A stretch of 32,288 nucleotides of DNA, from NCBI GenBank assembly GCA_012034575.1, contig JAAUPF010000066.1, positions 1 through 32,288 of the forward strand, in the 5' to 3' direction. The notes below the pieces were generated by a model, which saw nothing but the letters and a program-made list of their open reading frames with translations, did no database searches and had not been told where the DNA came from. Both the position numbers and the translations under genes were made by a program. Source of the stretch: Richelia sp. CSU_2_1 (GTDB lineage: Bacteria; Cyanobacteriota; Cyanobacteriia; Cyanobacteriales; Microcoleaceae). Of this stretch, positions 7,573 to 14,922 are shown one piece after another (position 1 is the stretch's first letter; every line of letters starts with the position of its first letter).

Positions 7573-8043
7573 TTAAGTTAACGGCAAATAAGGGAAGAGA
7601 GGATGCCATGACATAGCTGTAGCAGCCACTAACAAAGCAAACATCCAGAAAAATATGGTGCGACTTTTAATCTGCTTATTTTTCCACAGCAAATGCAGGA
7701 TCGGCCAACTGACAAGCCAACCGACAAGTAACATAGTTTCCTTGCCCGTATAACTGCCGATATCGCCCCACAATTTATCACCAGTCTTGCTGCCCGGAAT
7801 CCAACTACCGAGGTTCCAAAGCATTTCGTTTATGTCTTTGGATGTGTCTCCTAAATGGTGGCTCACCATCATTACGAAACAACCAATTGCAGCGCTAACT
7901 ATTGCTGCTGCTGCCGGCCCGGAAACGCTAGGCGCAGTTGCAGCCCCCTCAGATAAGCCGCCGGGAAAGCGTTTTAATTGGCTCCAAAATTTTCCGTAAA
8001 AAGGTTCGTCACCCGCATTTTGGCGGGATAATTGTCTGGTCAT
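7573..8043 (-). CDS. Small three-helix membrane protein, function unknown
   Basis: A 156-residue protein with a polar N-terminus (about 45 residues) and three predicted membrane helices: AAAIVSAAIGCFVMMVSHHL, MLLVGWLVSWPILHLLW and TIFFWMFALLVAATAMSW. The HH pair after helix 1 and further histidines in helices 2 and 3 (ILHLLW, SWHPLF) could bind a metal or heme; this is inference. No named domain is recognised. It is the middle gene of the cassette, 21 bases before the TonB-shaped gene. Its close spacing with neighbours suggests the products work together in the membrane. Confidence 0.75.
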   Translation of the reverse strand: MTRQLSRQNAGDEPFYGKFWSQLKRFPGGLSEGAATAPSVSGPAAAAIVSAAIGCFVMMVSHHLGDTSKDINEMLWNLGSWIPGSKTGDKLWGDIGSYTGKETMLLVGWLVSWPILHLLWKNKQIKSRTIFFWMFALLVAATAMSWHPLFPYLPLT

Positions 8044-8166
8044 TTCACAAATCTCCTACGATAGTTGATAGTTGATAGTTGTAGGGTGCGTCGCCTCTAT
8101 CGTTCCAAACATCAACCGATTGTCTGGTAGCGACGCTTTTACGGTCGAGCGTTGACAACTAAATGA

Positions 8167-8859
8167 CTACAGAGCATGAATTTTAGCAACGCCAATTCCG
8201 CTCACCATGCCACCCATTGAAAAAAACATTAGCGCCATTAAAGCTACGCAGGTTGCAGTTAAAACCGGGCGATTCTGTTTTTCTAAAATTGCATCGCCGT
8301 AGTTCCACAGAATCCAGGTACAAGCTATTGCTAATGGCAGGGTAAACAGCACGCTAAACTCGTGATATTCCATCAAAACATACTGCCCTAAAGGCGAGTT
8401 TTCTTTCAGCCAAGCCCGAGCTCCGCCAAATTCCAGGCCTGCCCGATAACGCATATAAGCCCAATTACCGGTAGCTATGGCTAAAAAGCTCAAAATAGAT
8501 GACCAAAAGGCTAATGTACGCATTTGTGGCAAGATTTTACCGGCACCTCGCATTAAGGGGAAAGCCAAATGTCCCGTGTAAACCATCACTACCATTGCAA
8601 ACATTGCGCCCATGCCGTGAATGGTTCCCATCCATCGCTGCCAATGACTGGGATGCAGTAGGTTGACTAAAGGTAAAAACAGAAACATACCCGCAGATAA
8701 AAAGCTCAGTCCGTAGATAGAAACTTGAGCGATATCTAATTGTTTGGGAAATTCAGATGGAACTAAATCCGTAGTTGAGTCTGGTGTCGATCGTTGCACC
8801 ACTGGCATACCTCCTTGAATTTGGATTGTTGAAGAATAGGTTTTTGAGAATAGCTGCAT
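8167..8859 (-). CDS. Five-helix membrane protein, possible heme or metal-binding protein
   Basis: An integral membrane protein with about five hydrophobic helices (IYGLSFLSAGMFLFLPLVNL, GAMFAMVVMVYTGHLA, WSSILSFLAIATGNWAYM, FTLPLAIACTWILWNYG and a last one at LTATCVALMALMFFSMG). Histidines at the ends of helix 2 (TIHGMG, YTGH) and before helix 4 (MEYHEF) are placed as possible heme ligands, as in b-type membrane cytochromes; that is inference. The start is uncertain. The open frame reaches 8967, but its first 36 residues are Cys/Arg-rich and unlikely to be real. I chose the ATG at 8859 (230 residues); an ATG at 8808 (213 residues) has AAGGAGG only one base upstream, unusually close. First gene of the cassette, divergent from cbiM. 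Confidence 0.75.
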   Translation of the reverse strand: MQLFSKTYSSTIQIQGGMPVVQRSTPDSTTDLVPSEFPKQLDIAQVSIYGLSFLSAGMFLFLPLVNLLHPSHWQRWMGTIHGMGAMFAMVVMVYTGHLAFPLMRGAGKILPQMRTLAFWSSILSFLAIATGNWAYMRYRAGLEFGGARAWLKENSPLGQYVLMEYHEFSVLFTLPLAIACTWILWNYGDAILEKQNRPVLTATCVALMALMFFSMGGMVSGIGVAKIHAL

Positions 8860-9397
8860 TAGTAATTTGAGCTTCTTGAGAATGCAGCCCGTGCTGAAAA
8901 AGCCGATCGAACTTGCGCGCGATCGAACATAGCAACATCTGCTACAAACAAACTTATTGACAATCAAATCGGTCTCGTTAGTTTCTAGAACACCCTAAAT
9001 TCATATATTTACTGGCTTGCAGGAAATCTTGTTACTTGCTTTACCAGAAAGCTATAAATGCAATTAATTCTCAAGGATTTAGAATAAAACCAATTATTGA
9101 CTTTCAATTAGTTCTTCAGATTTTCTTCATAATTCGCTATAAGTCCTGCAAAAACTAGATTTTGCTGTTAAATAAAATTAAGTCTATTGATAAAACTTGT
9201 CAAAAAACTCGAAATATCCTGATTTTTTTTAGATTCAGCCTTCCGAGGGAGAAAATCGATGCCGATCCCTGAATTTTTCAATCTAAACTTCAAAATCCCC
9301 AATCTAAAATTTTTTCAATGCCCCCATAGGGGATTGTAAATTTTTGTAAAAAATAGTTGACTAAAGGGTTGGCAGTTCTCTCGTTTGGGATAAATCT
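8860..9397. other. Divergent intergenic region between the membrane cassette and cbiM
   Basis: About 540 AT-rich bases with no convincing gene. It should contain both divergent promoters. A palindrome CCCC-ATA-GGGG near 9322-9332 lies about 65 bases before cbiM and could be an operator. I looked for a cobalamin riboswitch (B12 box) and saw none. Confidence 0.55.
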
Positions 9398-10324
9398 ATG
9401 CACATACCCGATGGTTTTCTTTCACCAACCGCAGCCATTGCTACCGGCATAGCAAGTGCAGCAGCAATCGCAGTTGCCTTAAACAAATCGCGCGATAGCA
9501 TCGGGCTGCGCCAAGCCCCGGTTGTGGGTTTAACCACCGCTTTCGTCTTTGCCGCCCAGATGATCAACTTTCCCGTAGCCGGCGGCACCAGCGGCCACTT
9601 ATTGGGAGGCACCCTAGCATCCGTAGTTTTAGGGAGCCCTTGGGCAGCAACTCTGGCGATGAGCACAGTTTTTATCATTCAAAGCGTTTTATTTGCCGAC
9701 GGGGGCATCACCGCCCTGGGAGGCAATATTTTTAACATGGGGCTAGTAGGAATTTGGACGGGCTGGTTGTTGTTGCAGCCGTTGCAGCGATTGTTGGGAG
9801 GTTCGCGAAACCGTTTGCCCCTAGCAGCGGGAATTGCGGCCGCCCTCAGCGTTGTTGCAGCTTCAATTTCTTGTACTCTTACCCTGGCACTTTCTGGCAC
9901 GGTAGCACTTAATATCGCACTGCCGGCAATGGTAGGAGTTCATATTTTAATCGGCATTGGTGAAGGCTTAATTACAGGCGGAGTGTTAACTTATCTCGTC
10001 AAAGTACGCCCGGATTTATTACCGGGAGAACAGCCACAATTGCAGAAATGGGTAGCGCCAGTAGTCGGGGTTTTATTAATAGCAGGAGTGCTTTCTTTGT
10101 TCGCTTCCAGTTGGCCGGATGGGTTGGATTCAGTAGCTGAAAAATACGGATTTAAAGATAAAGAAGCTACTATTGTTGAAAACCCCACTCCTTTAGCTGA
10201 TTACAGCGTCAAAGGATTAGAAGAACAGCCGATCGGTACTAGCATTGCCGGACTTTTAGGCTCTGCTGCCAGCTTCGGAGCGGCCTTTGGAATTGCTCAA
10301 TTAGTGAAGCCGAAAGATGTCTGA
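9398..10324 (+). CDS. cbiM: Ni/Co ECF transporter substrate-binding component, CbiM fused to a CbiN/PDGLE-type domain
   Basis: A 308-residue membrane protein starting MHIPDGFLSP; the N-terminal His2 of this motif is the metal-binding residue of CbiM/NikM and fixes the start codon. Residues 1 to about 215 are the CbiM S-component (FPVAGGTSGHLLGGTL, GITALGGNIFNMG). The remainder has a membrane helix followed by WPDGLDSVAEKYGF, the PDGLE/CbiN-type domain, and a final helix. The protein is therefore a CbiMN/NikMN-type fusion. With CbiQ and CbiO it forms an energy-coupling-factor importer for Co(II) or Ni(II) in the plasma membrane; which metal cannot be decided. Its 3' end overlaps cbiQ by 8 bases, showing translational coupling. 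Confidence 0.93.
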   Translation: MHIPDGFLSPTAAIATGIASAAAIAVALNKSRDSIGLRQAPVVGLTTAFVFAAQMINFPVAGGTSGHLLGGTLASVVLGSPWAATLAMSTVFIIQSVLFADGGITALGGNIFNMGLVGIWTGWLLLQPLQRLLGGSRNRLPLAAGIAAALSVVAASISCTLTLALSGTVALNIALPAMVGVHILIGIGEGLITGGVLTYLVKVRPDLLPGEQPQLQKWVAPVVGVLLIAGVLSLFASSWPDGLDSVAEKYGFKDKEATIVENPTPLADYSVKGLEEQPIGTSIAGLLGSAASFGAAFGIAQLVKPKDV

Positions 10325-10967
10325 ATTCTCCATACCATTTCGATTGCGACTGTCTTTAATATTGGCGATCGGCATTGCTTTTTTAAAGATGGGTGCGTGG
10401 CTGTGGCTGGGAATTTACGGAGCGATCGCCCTGATGTGGTCATTGTTGCTAAAAGTGCCAGCGCGATCGCTCGCGCAACTGTTAGGAGCTGAATTAATAT
10501 TCCTGTCAGTATTAGCACTGCCTCAAGGTTGGGAAAAAGCAAGTTTTCTGCTGCTGCGTTCCCTAATTTCCCTGCTAATTATGAACAGTTTCATCCTAAC
10601 TTTACCCCCCCACAGTTTCGGAATCGCCCTCAAAGGATTGCCCCTACCAGCAGGCTTGCAAGAAATCGTACTGTTAGCCGGACAATATTTAGAAATCTTG
10701 CTATCGGAAGTCAACCGCATGAAAACAGCCGCCCAACTTCGCGGTTTATCTGGTACCGGAGGATGGCTGCGTTATGTCAGTTCAGCTACGATCGGAGCGC
10801 TGTATTTGCGAAGTCTCGATCGAGCCGAAAGAGTCTATGCAGCCATGACAATTCGCGGCTATCAAGGCCAATTTCCCTCTGAGTTAAAATCGACACCAAA
10901 AGAGCGAATCTGGCTGACAATAACAATAGTAATGGCAGCAGGATTAACAATAGCATCTTACAGTTAG
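10317..10967 (+). CDS. cbiQ: ECF transporter transmembrane (T) component CbiQ
   Basis: A 216-residue membrane protein with several hydrophobic helices and the two cytoplasmic Ala-x-x-Arg-Gly-type coupling motifs of T-components (AAQLRGLSG and AMTIRGYQG), which contact the ATPase. It overlaps cbiM by 8 bases. The last sense codon and TAG stop run straight into a GTTGACA heptamer array, which separates it from cbiO. The operon order cbiM-cbiQ-cbiO is standard. Confidence 0.93.
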   Translation: MSEFSIPFRLRLSLILAIGIAFLKMGAWLWLGIYGAIALMWSLLLKVPARSLAQLLGAELIFLSVLALPQGWEKASFLLLRSLISLLIMNSFILTLPPHSFGIALKGLPLPAGLQEIVLLAGQYLEILLSEVNRMKTAAQLRGLSGTGGWLRYVSSATIGALYLRSLDRAERVYAAMTIRGYQGQFPSELKSTPKERIWLTITIVMAAGLTIASYS

Positions 10968-11008
10968 TTGACAATTGACAGTTGACAGTTGACAGTTGAC
11001 AGTTGACT
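10966..11008. repeat. GTTGACA heptamer tandem repeat after cbiQ
   Basis: About six GTTGACA units beginning at the cbiQ stop codon. Confidence 0.9.
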
Positions 11009-11078
11009 GTTCTGTCAATTTCTCAATCCCCCAATCTCCAAATTTCCCAATTTCAAATCTCAAATCGGACAATCCCCA

Positions 11079-11108
11079 AATCTAAAATCTAAAATCTAAA
11101 ATCTAAAA
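11079..11108. repeat. AAAATCT heptamer tandem repeat before cbiO
   Basis: Four AAAATCT units that abut the cbiO ATG and replace any Shine-Dalgarno sequence. Confidence 0.9.
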
Positions 11109-11843
11109 ATGATTGAGTCCAGTTCCATCCCAACAATTGAAGTAGAAAAATTAGTATTCGGCTACCCGCAGCAAAAACCAACATTGCGAGGAATTTCTTT
11201 TACTTTGAATCCTGGAGAAAGAGTAGCATTGCTCGGATTGACAGGCGCAGGAAAAAGCACCTTGCTCGAAAACTTAATCGGCTTAAAAATGCCTCAATCT
11301 GGCGAAATTCGAGTGCGGGGAACCAAACTAGAACAGGCAACATTATCGCAGGCGCGCAGGTCGATCGGCTTTTGCTTTCAAGATGCCAACGACCAGCTAT
11401 TCATGCCAACTATCTTAGAAGATGTTACCTTCGGGCCGCGCAATTATGGAGTACCGGCAGGTGTTGCGCGCGATCGAGCTTTAGTATTGCTAGAAGAATT
11501 CGGTTTATTGGAATTTGCCAATCGATCGGCACACGAACTTTCCGGGGGTCAAAGAAGGTTGGCAGCACTGGCAGCAATTTTAGCATTAGAGCCGGCAATT
11601 TTAATTTTAGACGAGCCGACAAACGGACTAGATCCATCGTGGCGACGGCATTTAGCTAAGGTTTTATTGCAACTGCCTGTTGAAGTGATTTTGATTGCTT
11701 CCCACGATTTGAATTGGATCGGCAAAACAACTCAAAGGGCTTTGATTTTGGCGGAAGGTCAGATTAAAGTTGACAGAAATACTCAAGATTTACTGCAAGA
11801 TATATCGACTCTCGAACATTACAATCTACCTCCAGATTGGTAA
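11109..11843 (+). CDS. cbiO: Ni/Co ECF transporter ATP-binding protein CbiO
   Basis: A 244-residue ABC ATPase of normal length: Walker A GLTGAGKST (43-51), Q-loop Gln91, signature LSGGQRR (144-150), Walker B ILILDEPTNGLD (about 164-175) and switch His199 in ASHDL. It energises the CbiM/CbiQ importer. It is 141 bases after cbiQ, the gap being occupied by two heptamer arrays, the second ending at the start codon. The alternative of a phosphonate or generic ECF ATPase is unlikely given the neighbours. Confidence 0.93.
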   Translation: MIESSSIPTIEVEKLVFGYPQQKPTLRGISFTLNPGERVALLGLTGAGKSTLLENLIGLKMPQSGEIRVRGTKLEQATLSQARRSIGFCFQDANDQLFMPTILEDVTFGPRNYGVPAGVARDRALVLLEEFGLLEFANRSAHELSGGQRRLAALAAILALEPAILILDEPTNGLDPSWRRHLAKVLLQLPVEVILIASHDLNWIGKTTQRALILAEGQIKVDRNTQDLLQDISTLEHYNLPPDW

Positions 11844-11892
11844 TTTTTGAGGCAATTACCAATCTCACTTATCAATTTCCAGCACCAATTAC

Positions 11893-11930
11893 CAACTGTC
11901 AACTGTCAACTGTCAACTGTCAACTGTCAA
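11893..11930. repeat. CAACTGT heptamer tandem repeat
   Basis: Five to six CAACTGT units, opposite in orientation to the array following cbiQ. Confidence 0.9.
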
Positions 11931-12022
11931 TTTGAAGATTGAAAATCGGGAGTTTTAGCTTTGAATTCTGAGTGAAAATTGAAAATTCAAAATTAGAAAT
12001 TTTAGATATTAAACGATAATTC

Positions 12023-12054
12023 AAATCTAAAATCTAAAATCTAAAATCTAAAAT
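12023..12054. repeat. AAAATCT heptamer tandem repeat
   Basis: Four AAAATCT units ending next to the -35 candidate of the following gene. Confidence 0.9.
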
Positions 12055-12084
12055 TTGAAGAGTGCAGCCGTAGTATTGTACAAT
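12055..12084 (+). promoter_or_regulatory. Candidate promoter of the IscA-type gene
   Basis: -35-like TTGAAG (12055-12060), an 18-base spacer and -10-like TACAAT (12079-12084). The -10 lies in the perfect palindrome ATTGTACAAT (12075-12084), and the -35 begins at the edge of the heptamer array. Confidence 0.4.
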
Positions 12085-12139
12085 AGACAGATAAGAAGAA
12101 ACTCTTAGAATTTCACCGTATCAGGAGTTTGACAAAGCG

Positions 12140-12504
12140 ATGACTCAAACCATTTCTCAAACCATTTCTCAACAACGGGGCATTCAAATGACAGACTCCG
12201 CAGTCCGTCAAGTTTTAGCCCTGAGAGAAAAACAAGGTAAAGACCTCTGCTTGCGGGTGGGAGTGCGGCAGGGCGGGTGCTCGGGAATGTCTTACGTGAT
12301 GGATTTTGCAGACCCCAGCACTGTCAGAGAAGACGATGAAGTGTTTGATTCGAAGGTTTTCAGGTAGTGTGCGATCGCAAGAGCATTCTCTATCTGTACG
12401 GATTGGTACTTGATTTCAGCGACGCCATGATTGGGGGCGGCTTCCAGTTTACCAACCCCAACGCTACTCAAACTTGCGGCTGCGGCAACTCTTTTTCTGC
12501 GTAA
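12140..12504 (+). CDS. IscA/SufA/HesB-family iron-sulfur assembly protein, frameshifted
   Basis: A-type Fe-S cluster carriers bind iron or a cluster through three cysteines and pass it to apo-proteins. The 5' frame (12140-12367) holds [15 protein letters not shown] and [19 protein letters not shown], with the first conserved Cys at 47. It stops at TAG just after DSKVFR. A second frame continues without interruption as [37 protein letters not shown] and stops at 12504, supplying the CGCG pair. One inserted base near 12345-12365 rebuilds a normal 121-residue protein. The residues before the break (DSKV where the family has about DSEG) suggest more than one indel. Homopolymer-type errors are likely; true inactivation is the alternative. 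A start with a repeated QTISQ is unusual but in frame. Confidence 0.88.
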
Positions 12505-12516
12505 AATCCTTTGTAG

Positions 12517-12533
12517 GGTGCGCACTGCGCACC
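12517..12533. repeat. Dispersed palindrome, copy 1 (7-3-7)
   Basis: GGTGCGC-ACT-GCGCACC downstream of the Fe-S gene. The same arms recur at 20126-20142, so this is a dispersed palindromic repeat that may act as a transcript end. Confidence 0.7.
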
Positions 12534-12600
12534 TTACAGCAAATACGCATCAGCAATTTCCCAACCAATCTAAAATCGAAAATCTCAAATCCCAAATCGA

Positions 12601-13017
12601 ATGACGCCTGAAGAATTATTTAAAGAAGGTTACGATCGCTACCAAGCTGGCGACAATCCAGCCGATTTAATTCCCGTGTTCAAAGAAGTGTGCGAAAAAG
12701 CCCCCAAAAATGGCAATGCTTGGGCTAGCCTCTCGTGGCTTTACCTGTTAGAAAATAAACCCGCACTGGCCCTGAAGGCAGCTAAAACCGCCGTTAAATT
12801 GAATCCTCACGACCCCCAAGCCCGGATTAACTTAGCATCGGCGATGCTGGAACTCAAAGAAAAAGGAGTTCGACCTCACGTAGAAATCGCCCAGCAAATA
12901 CTGATGGCTTCAGAAGAATTGCTCGACGAGGTTAAAAAGAATTTTGAAGAAGGGTTAAGCAGGAAGCCGGACTGGAAAAGTCTCGCCCGCGTAAAAGAGT
13001 GGCTTTTTGAGCTGTAA
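12601..13017 (+). CDS. Tetratricopeptide (TPR) repeat protein
   Basis: A 138-residue soluble protein made of about two to three TPR helix pairs. The clearest unit is AWASLSWLYLLENKPALALKAAKTAVKLNP followed by DPQARINLASAMLELKE, with the TPR pattern of small and aromatic residues. The C-terminus (LSRKPDWKSLARVKEWLFEL) is a helical cap. TPRs mediate protein-protein contacts; the partner is unknown. The start codon follows directly on degenerate AAATC-type heptamers with no Shine-Dalgarno sequence. The gene stands alone, 97 bases after the Fe-S gene. Confidence 0.85.
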   Translation: MTPEELFKEGYDRYQAGDNPADLIPVFKEVCEKAPKNGNAWASLSWLYLLENKPALALKAAKTAVKLNPHDPQARINLASAMLELKEKGVRPHVEIAQQILMASEELLDEVKKNFEEGLSRKPDWKSLARVKEWLFEL

Positions 13018-13069
13018 CAGCGAAAACAAGTCGATTTTTGAGCGGGGAGCAAGGAAATCGGCTTTATGG

Positions 13070-13091
13070 TTTATTACGACATCGTAATAAA
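13070..13091. promoter_or_regulatory. Perfect 9-bp palindrome upstream of the small ORF
   Basis: TTTATTACG-ACAT-CGTAATAAA lies about 125 bases before the small gene at 13217 and 50 bases after the TPR gene. It may be a regulator site or a weak transcript end; there is no T run that would favour termination. Confidence 0.4.
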
Positions 13092-13216
13092 TCAATAAAT
13101 AAGTTTATGGAAAACTCAGAAAAGCAGTGCTAGTATTTGAAAACTTAGACGATTCACAAATCCGCTCAGCGGAGTACAGGCTTAACTAACGAATAATACT
13201 CAGGAGTTGTAAGGCT

Positions 13217-13414
13217 ATGAACACTGAAAGCCACGTTAATATCAAACCGGCAACCCGCAATCACAAAGGTTTTTTCATTCAGCCTGCTTCTTACAAGCTG
13301 ATGAGCATTGATAAGTCTGGTTGGGCGTTGATTTGCATGGATAAAGCAGTTTGTCATTATGTAGATCCTGACGATCTGCAATTGCCGAATAAATCTGCTG
13401 TTTCTGAAGGCTAG
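13217..13414 (+). CDS. Small hypothetical protein (65 residues)
   Basis: A short protein (starting MNTESHVNIKPATRNHKG; core FFIQPASYKLMSIDKSGWAL, then CMDKAVCHYVDPDDLQLP). A good AGGAG lies upstream of the ATG and an intrinsic terminator follows, so it looks like a real, separately transcribed gene. No domain is recognised. Two cysteines (in ICMDKAVC) are close together and could bind a metal; this is speculation. Confidence 0.75.
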   Translation: MNTESHVNIKPATRNHKGFFIQPASYKLMSIDKSGWALICMDKAVCHYVDPDDLQLPNKSAVSEG

Positions 13415-13450
13415 TTCCGATTTTTTGAGAGACTTTAAAATGCTATATTT

Positions 13451-13489
13451 AAGTAGCTGCCCTCACGCGAGAGGCAGCAACTTTTTTTT
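13451..13489 (+). terminator. Intrinsic terminator after the small ORF
   Basis: A stem with arms AAGTAGCTGCC and GGCAGCAACTT (one mismatch) is followed directly by a run of eight T. It lies 36 bases after the stop at 13414. Confidence 0.85.
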
Positions 13490-13615
13490 GGGCGATCGAC
13501 TCTTGGGTAAAAAAATATTGTACTCCGCGATTTACGGCGATCGACTGTCCTCACTCTTTTAAGATACAAGGGGCGGGTTCACTACAAACCTGACTACAAA
13601 CATCAAAGACGAACA

Positions 13616-14641
13616 ATGATGGTTTTTTTACCGATGGTTTCGGTGGTAGTGCCGGTTTTTAACGGCGAGGCAGATTTGCCGGATTTAATCGAGTGTTTGC
13701 GATCGCAATCTTATCCGCCAGATAAAGTAGAATATATTTTCGCAGACAACAACAGTCGCGATCGTACTTCAACTATCCTCCAACAAACAGTTTCTCGCTC
13801 TCCCTCGGTATCTCACCCCCCCTCAGTCCCCCCCTTAGCAAGGGGGGGAGGTAAGAGGGAAAGTGGAAGTAAGAGGGAAAATAATAATCAAATTAATATT
13901 CGCATCCTGGCAGAAAATGAAATTCAAAGTTCCTACGCCGCCCGCAATCGAGGAATTCGCGCCTCCCAAGGCGAAATAATTGCTTTTACAGATGTCGATT
14001 GCCGCCCCGAATCTGATTGGTTGGAAAATTTAGTTCAACCGTTTGCTGACTCAGACATCGGAATTGTCGCGGGGGAAATCCTCGCCCTTCCCGGTAAAAC
14101 ACTATTAGAAAAACACGCCGATCGCGAAAATATTTTATCTCAAAAACATACTCTCGCTCATCCTTTTTGTGCTTACGGTCAAACTGCAAATTTAGCTGTC
14201 CGCAAAACAGTTTTGCAGCAAATCGGTTTGTTTCGCCCGTACCTGACAAGTGGCGGCGATGCAGATTTGTGCTGGCGGATTTGGCGGCAAACTCCGTACA
14301 AAATTTATTTTGCCGAAAGCGCGATCGTCCGGCACCGCCACCGAAATACAATAAAACATTTATACAGTCAATGGTATCGCTACGGCGAGTCGAATCAATA
14401 TTTGCACGAACTCCACGGTGTCGATTTGATGCGAGAATTGACTGTTGGGGAATATGTTTATCGATTAGTTAGGTGGTTGTTGAAGGAATTGCCCGTTGCT
14501 GCTGCTAAAAGCGCGATCGGCAAAGCGGAAGTGGTAGATTTGTTAAGCACGCCGATCGGTCTTTTTAATGTGAGATCGAGGTCGATCGGGCAACGACAAG
14601 CTAAGCTTCCCGAATCTGCTTGGGAAATCCCACCGTTTTAG
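13616..14641 (+). CDS. Family 2 glycosyltransferase with an in-frame repeat insertion
   Basis: A 341-residue GT-A fold glycosyltransferase: N-terminal VSVVVPVFNGEADLPDLIECL, ADNNSRDRT, the DXD-type FTDVDCRPESDW (about 125-136) and the acceptor-side GGDADLCWRIWRQ. No membrane helix is obvious. It should transfer a sugar from a nucleotide sugar to a cell-envelope or exopolysaccharide precursor; the substrates cannot be told. Residues about 60-92 are a Ser/Pro/Gly/Lys-rich stretch (SPSVSHPPSVPPLARGGG) that interrupts the usual region between ADNNSRDRT and the next strand. Its DNA contains the long C/G hairpin at 13828-13848, so a mobile repeat has apparently been inserted without breaking the frame. 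The loop it enters probably tolerates it. Confidence 0.88.
   Translation: MMVFLPMVSVVVPVFNGEADLPDLIECLRSQSYPPDKVEYIFADNNSRDRTSTILQQTVSRSPSVSHPPSVPPLARGGGKRESGSKRENNNQINIRILAENEIQSSYAARNRGIRASQGEIIAFTDVDCRPESDWLENLVQPFADSDIGIVAGEILALPGKTLLEKHADRENILSQKHTLAHPFCAYGQTANLAVRKTVLQQIGLFRPYLTSGGDADLCWRIWRQTPYKIYFAESAIVRHRHRNTIKHLYSQWYRYGESNQYLHELHGVDLMRELTVGEYVYRLVRWLLKELPVAAAKSAIGKAEVVDLLSTPIGLFNVRSRSIGQRQAKLPESAWEIPPF
13828..13848. repeat. GC hairpin repeat inside the glycosyltransferase gene
   Basis: Perfect 9-bp arms (CCCCCCCTT and AAGGGGGGG) around AGC, flanked by direct repeats of GTAAGAGGGAAA type. This element type is normally intergenic in filamentous cyanobacteria. Confidence 0.8.
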
Positions 14642-14739
14642 TTTTGGCAATAATTTCTGTAGGGATATTGATGTGCTAAGCATTAATACTCATCCAAATT
14701 ATATAAGTATAGTTTATCTGTATATAAGTATGCTGGATA

Positions 14740-14759
14740 AGGAAATATGAGAATTTCCT
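14740..14759. promoter_or_regulatory. Candidate operator upstream of ndhF3
   Basis: A 7-6-7 palindrome, AGGAAAT-N6-ATTTCCT, lies about 165 bases before ndhF3, just after a direct repeat of TATAAGTAT. In Synechocystis the homologous operon is controlled by the LysR regulator NdhR/CcmR. LysR boxes have this kind of dyad, but I cannot match it to a known site. Confidence 0.4.
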
Positions 14760-14922
14760 GTAATCCTTAATATAAAATTAATAAGTCTCCGGGGAAGTGC
14801 TGGGTTTGTAACAAGAAACTCCCAGGCAGAACCTAGAATTTTCTGGCTTCTGCCGAGTGCCTCAGCCGTTTCGCGATCGAGATTATTCTCAGATTTTTAA
14901 ATTTTCGTAACTTTTACAGGTA

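Larger units (their letters stand above)
11844..12139. other. Spacer between cbiO and the IscA-type gene, mostly heptamer repeats
   Basis: No gene is seen. CAACTGT units occupy 11893-11930 and AAAATCT units 12023-12054, with diverged copies between. A promoter candidate for the next gene follows at 12055-12084. Confidence 0.7.

Noticed and set aside
8860..8967. N-terminal extension of the five-helix membrane protein
   Set aside because: The Cys/Arg-rich 36 residues look unlike the rest and lack a ribosome binding site.
8968..9397. Cobalamin or NiCo riboswitch before cbiM
   Set aside because: No B12 box or the set of conserved helices was seen; only a short CCCC/GGGG dyad.
10529..10882. Open frame on the plus strand within cbiQ
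   Set aside because: Shadow of cbiQ in another frame, with no family features.
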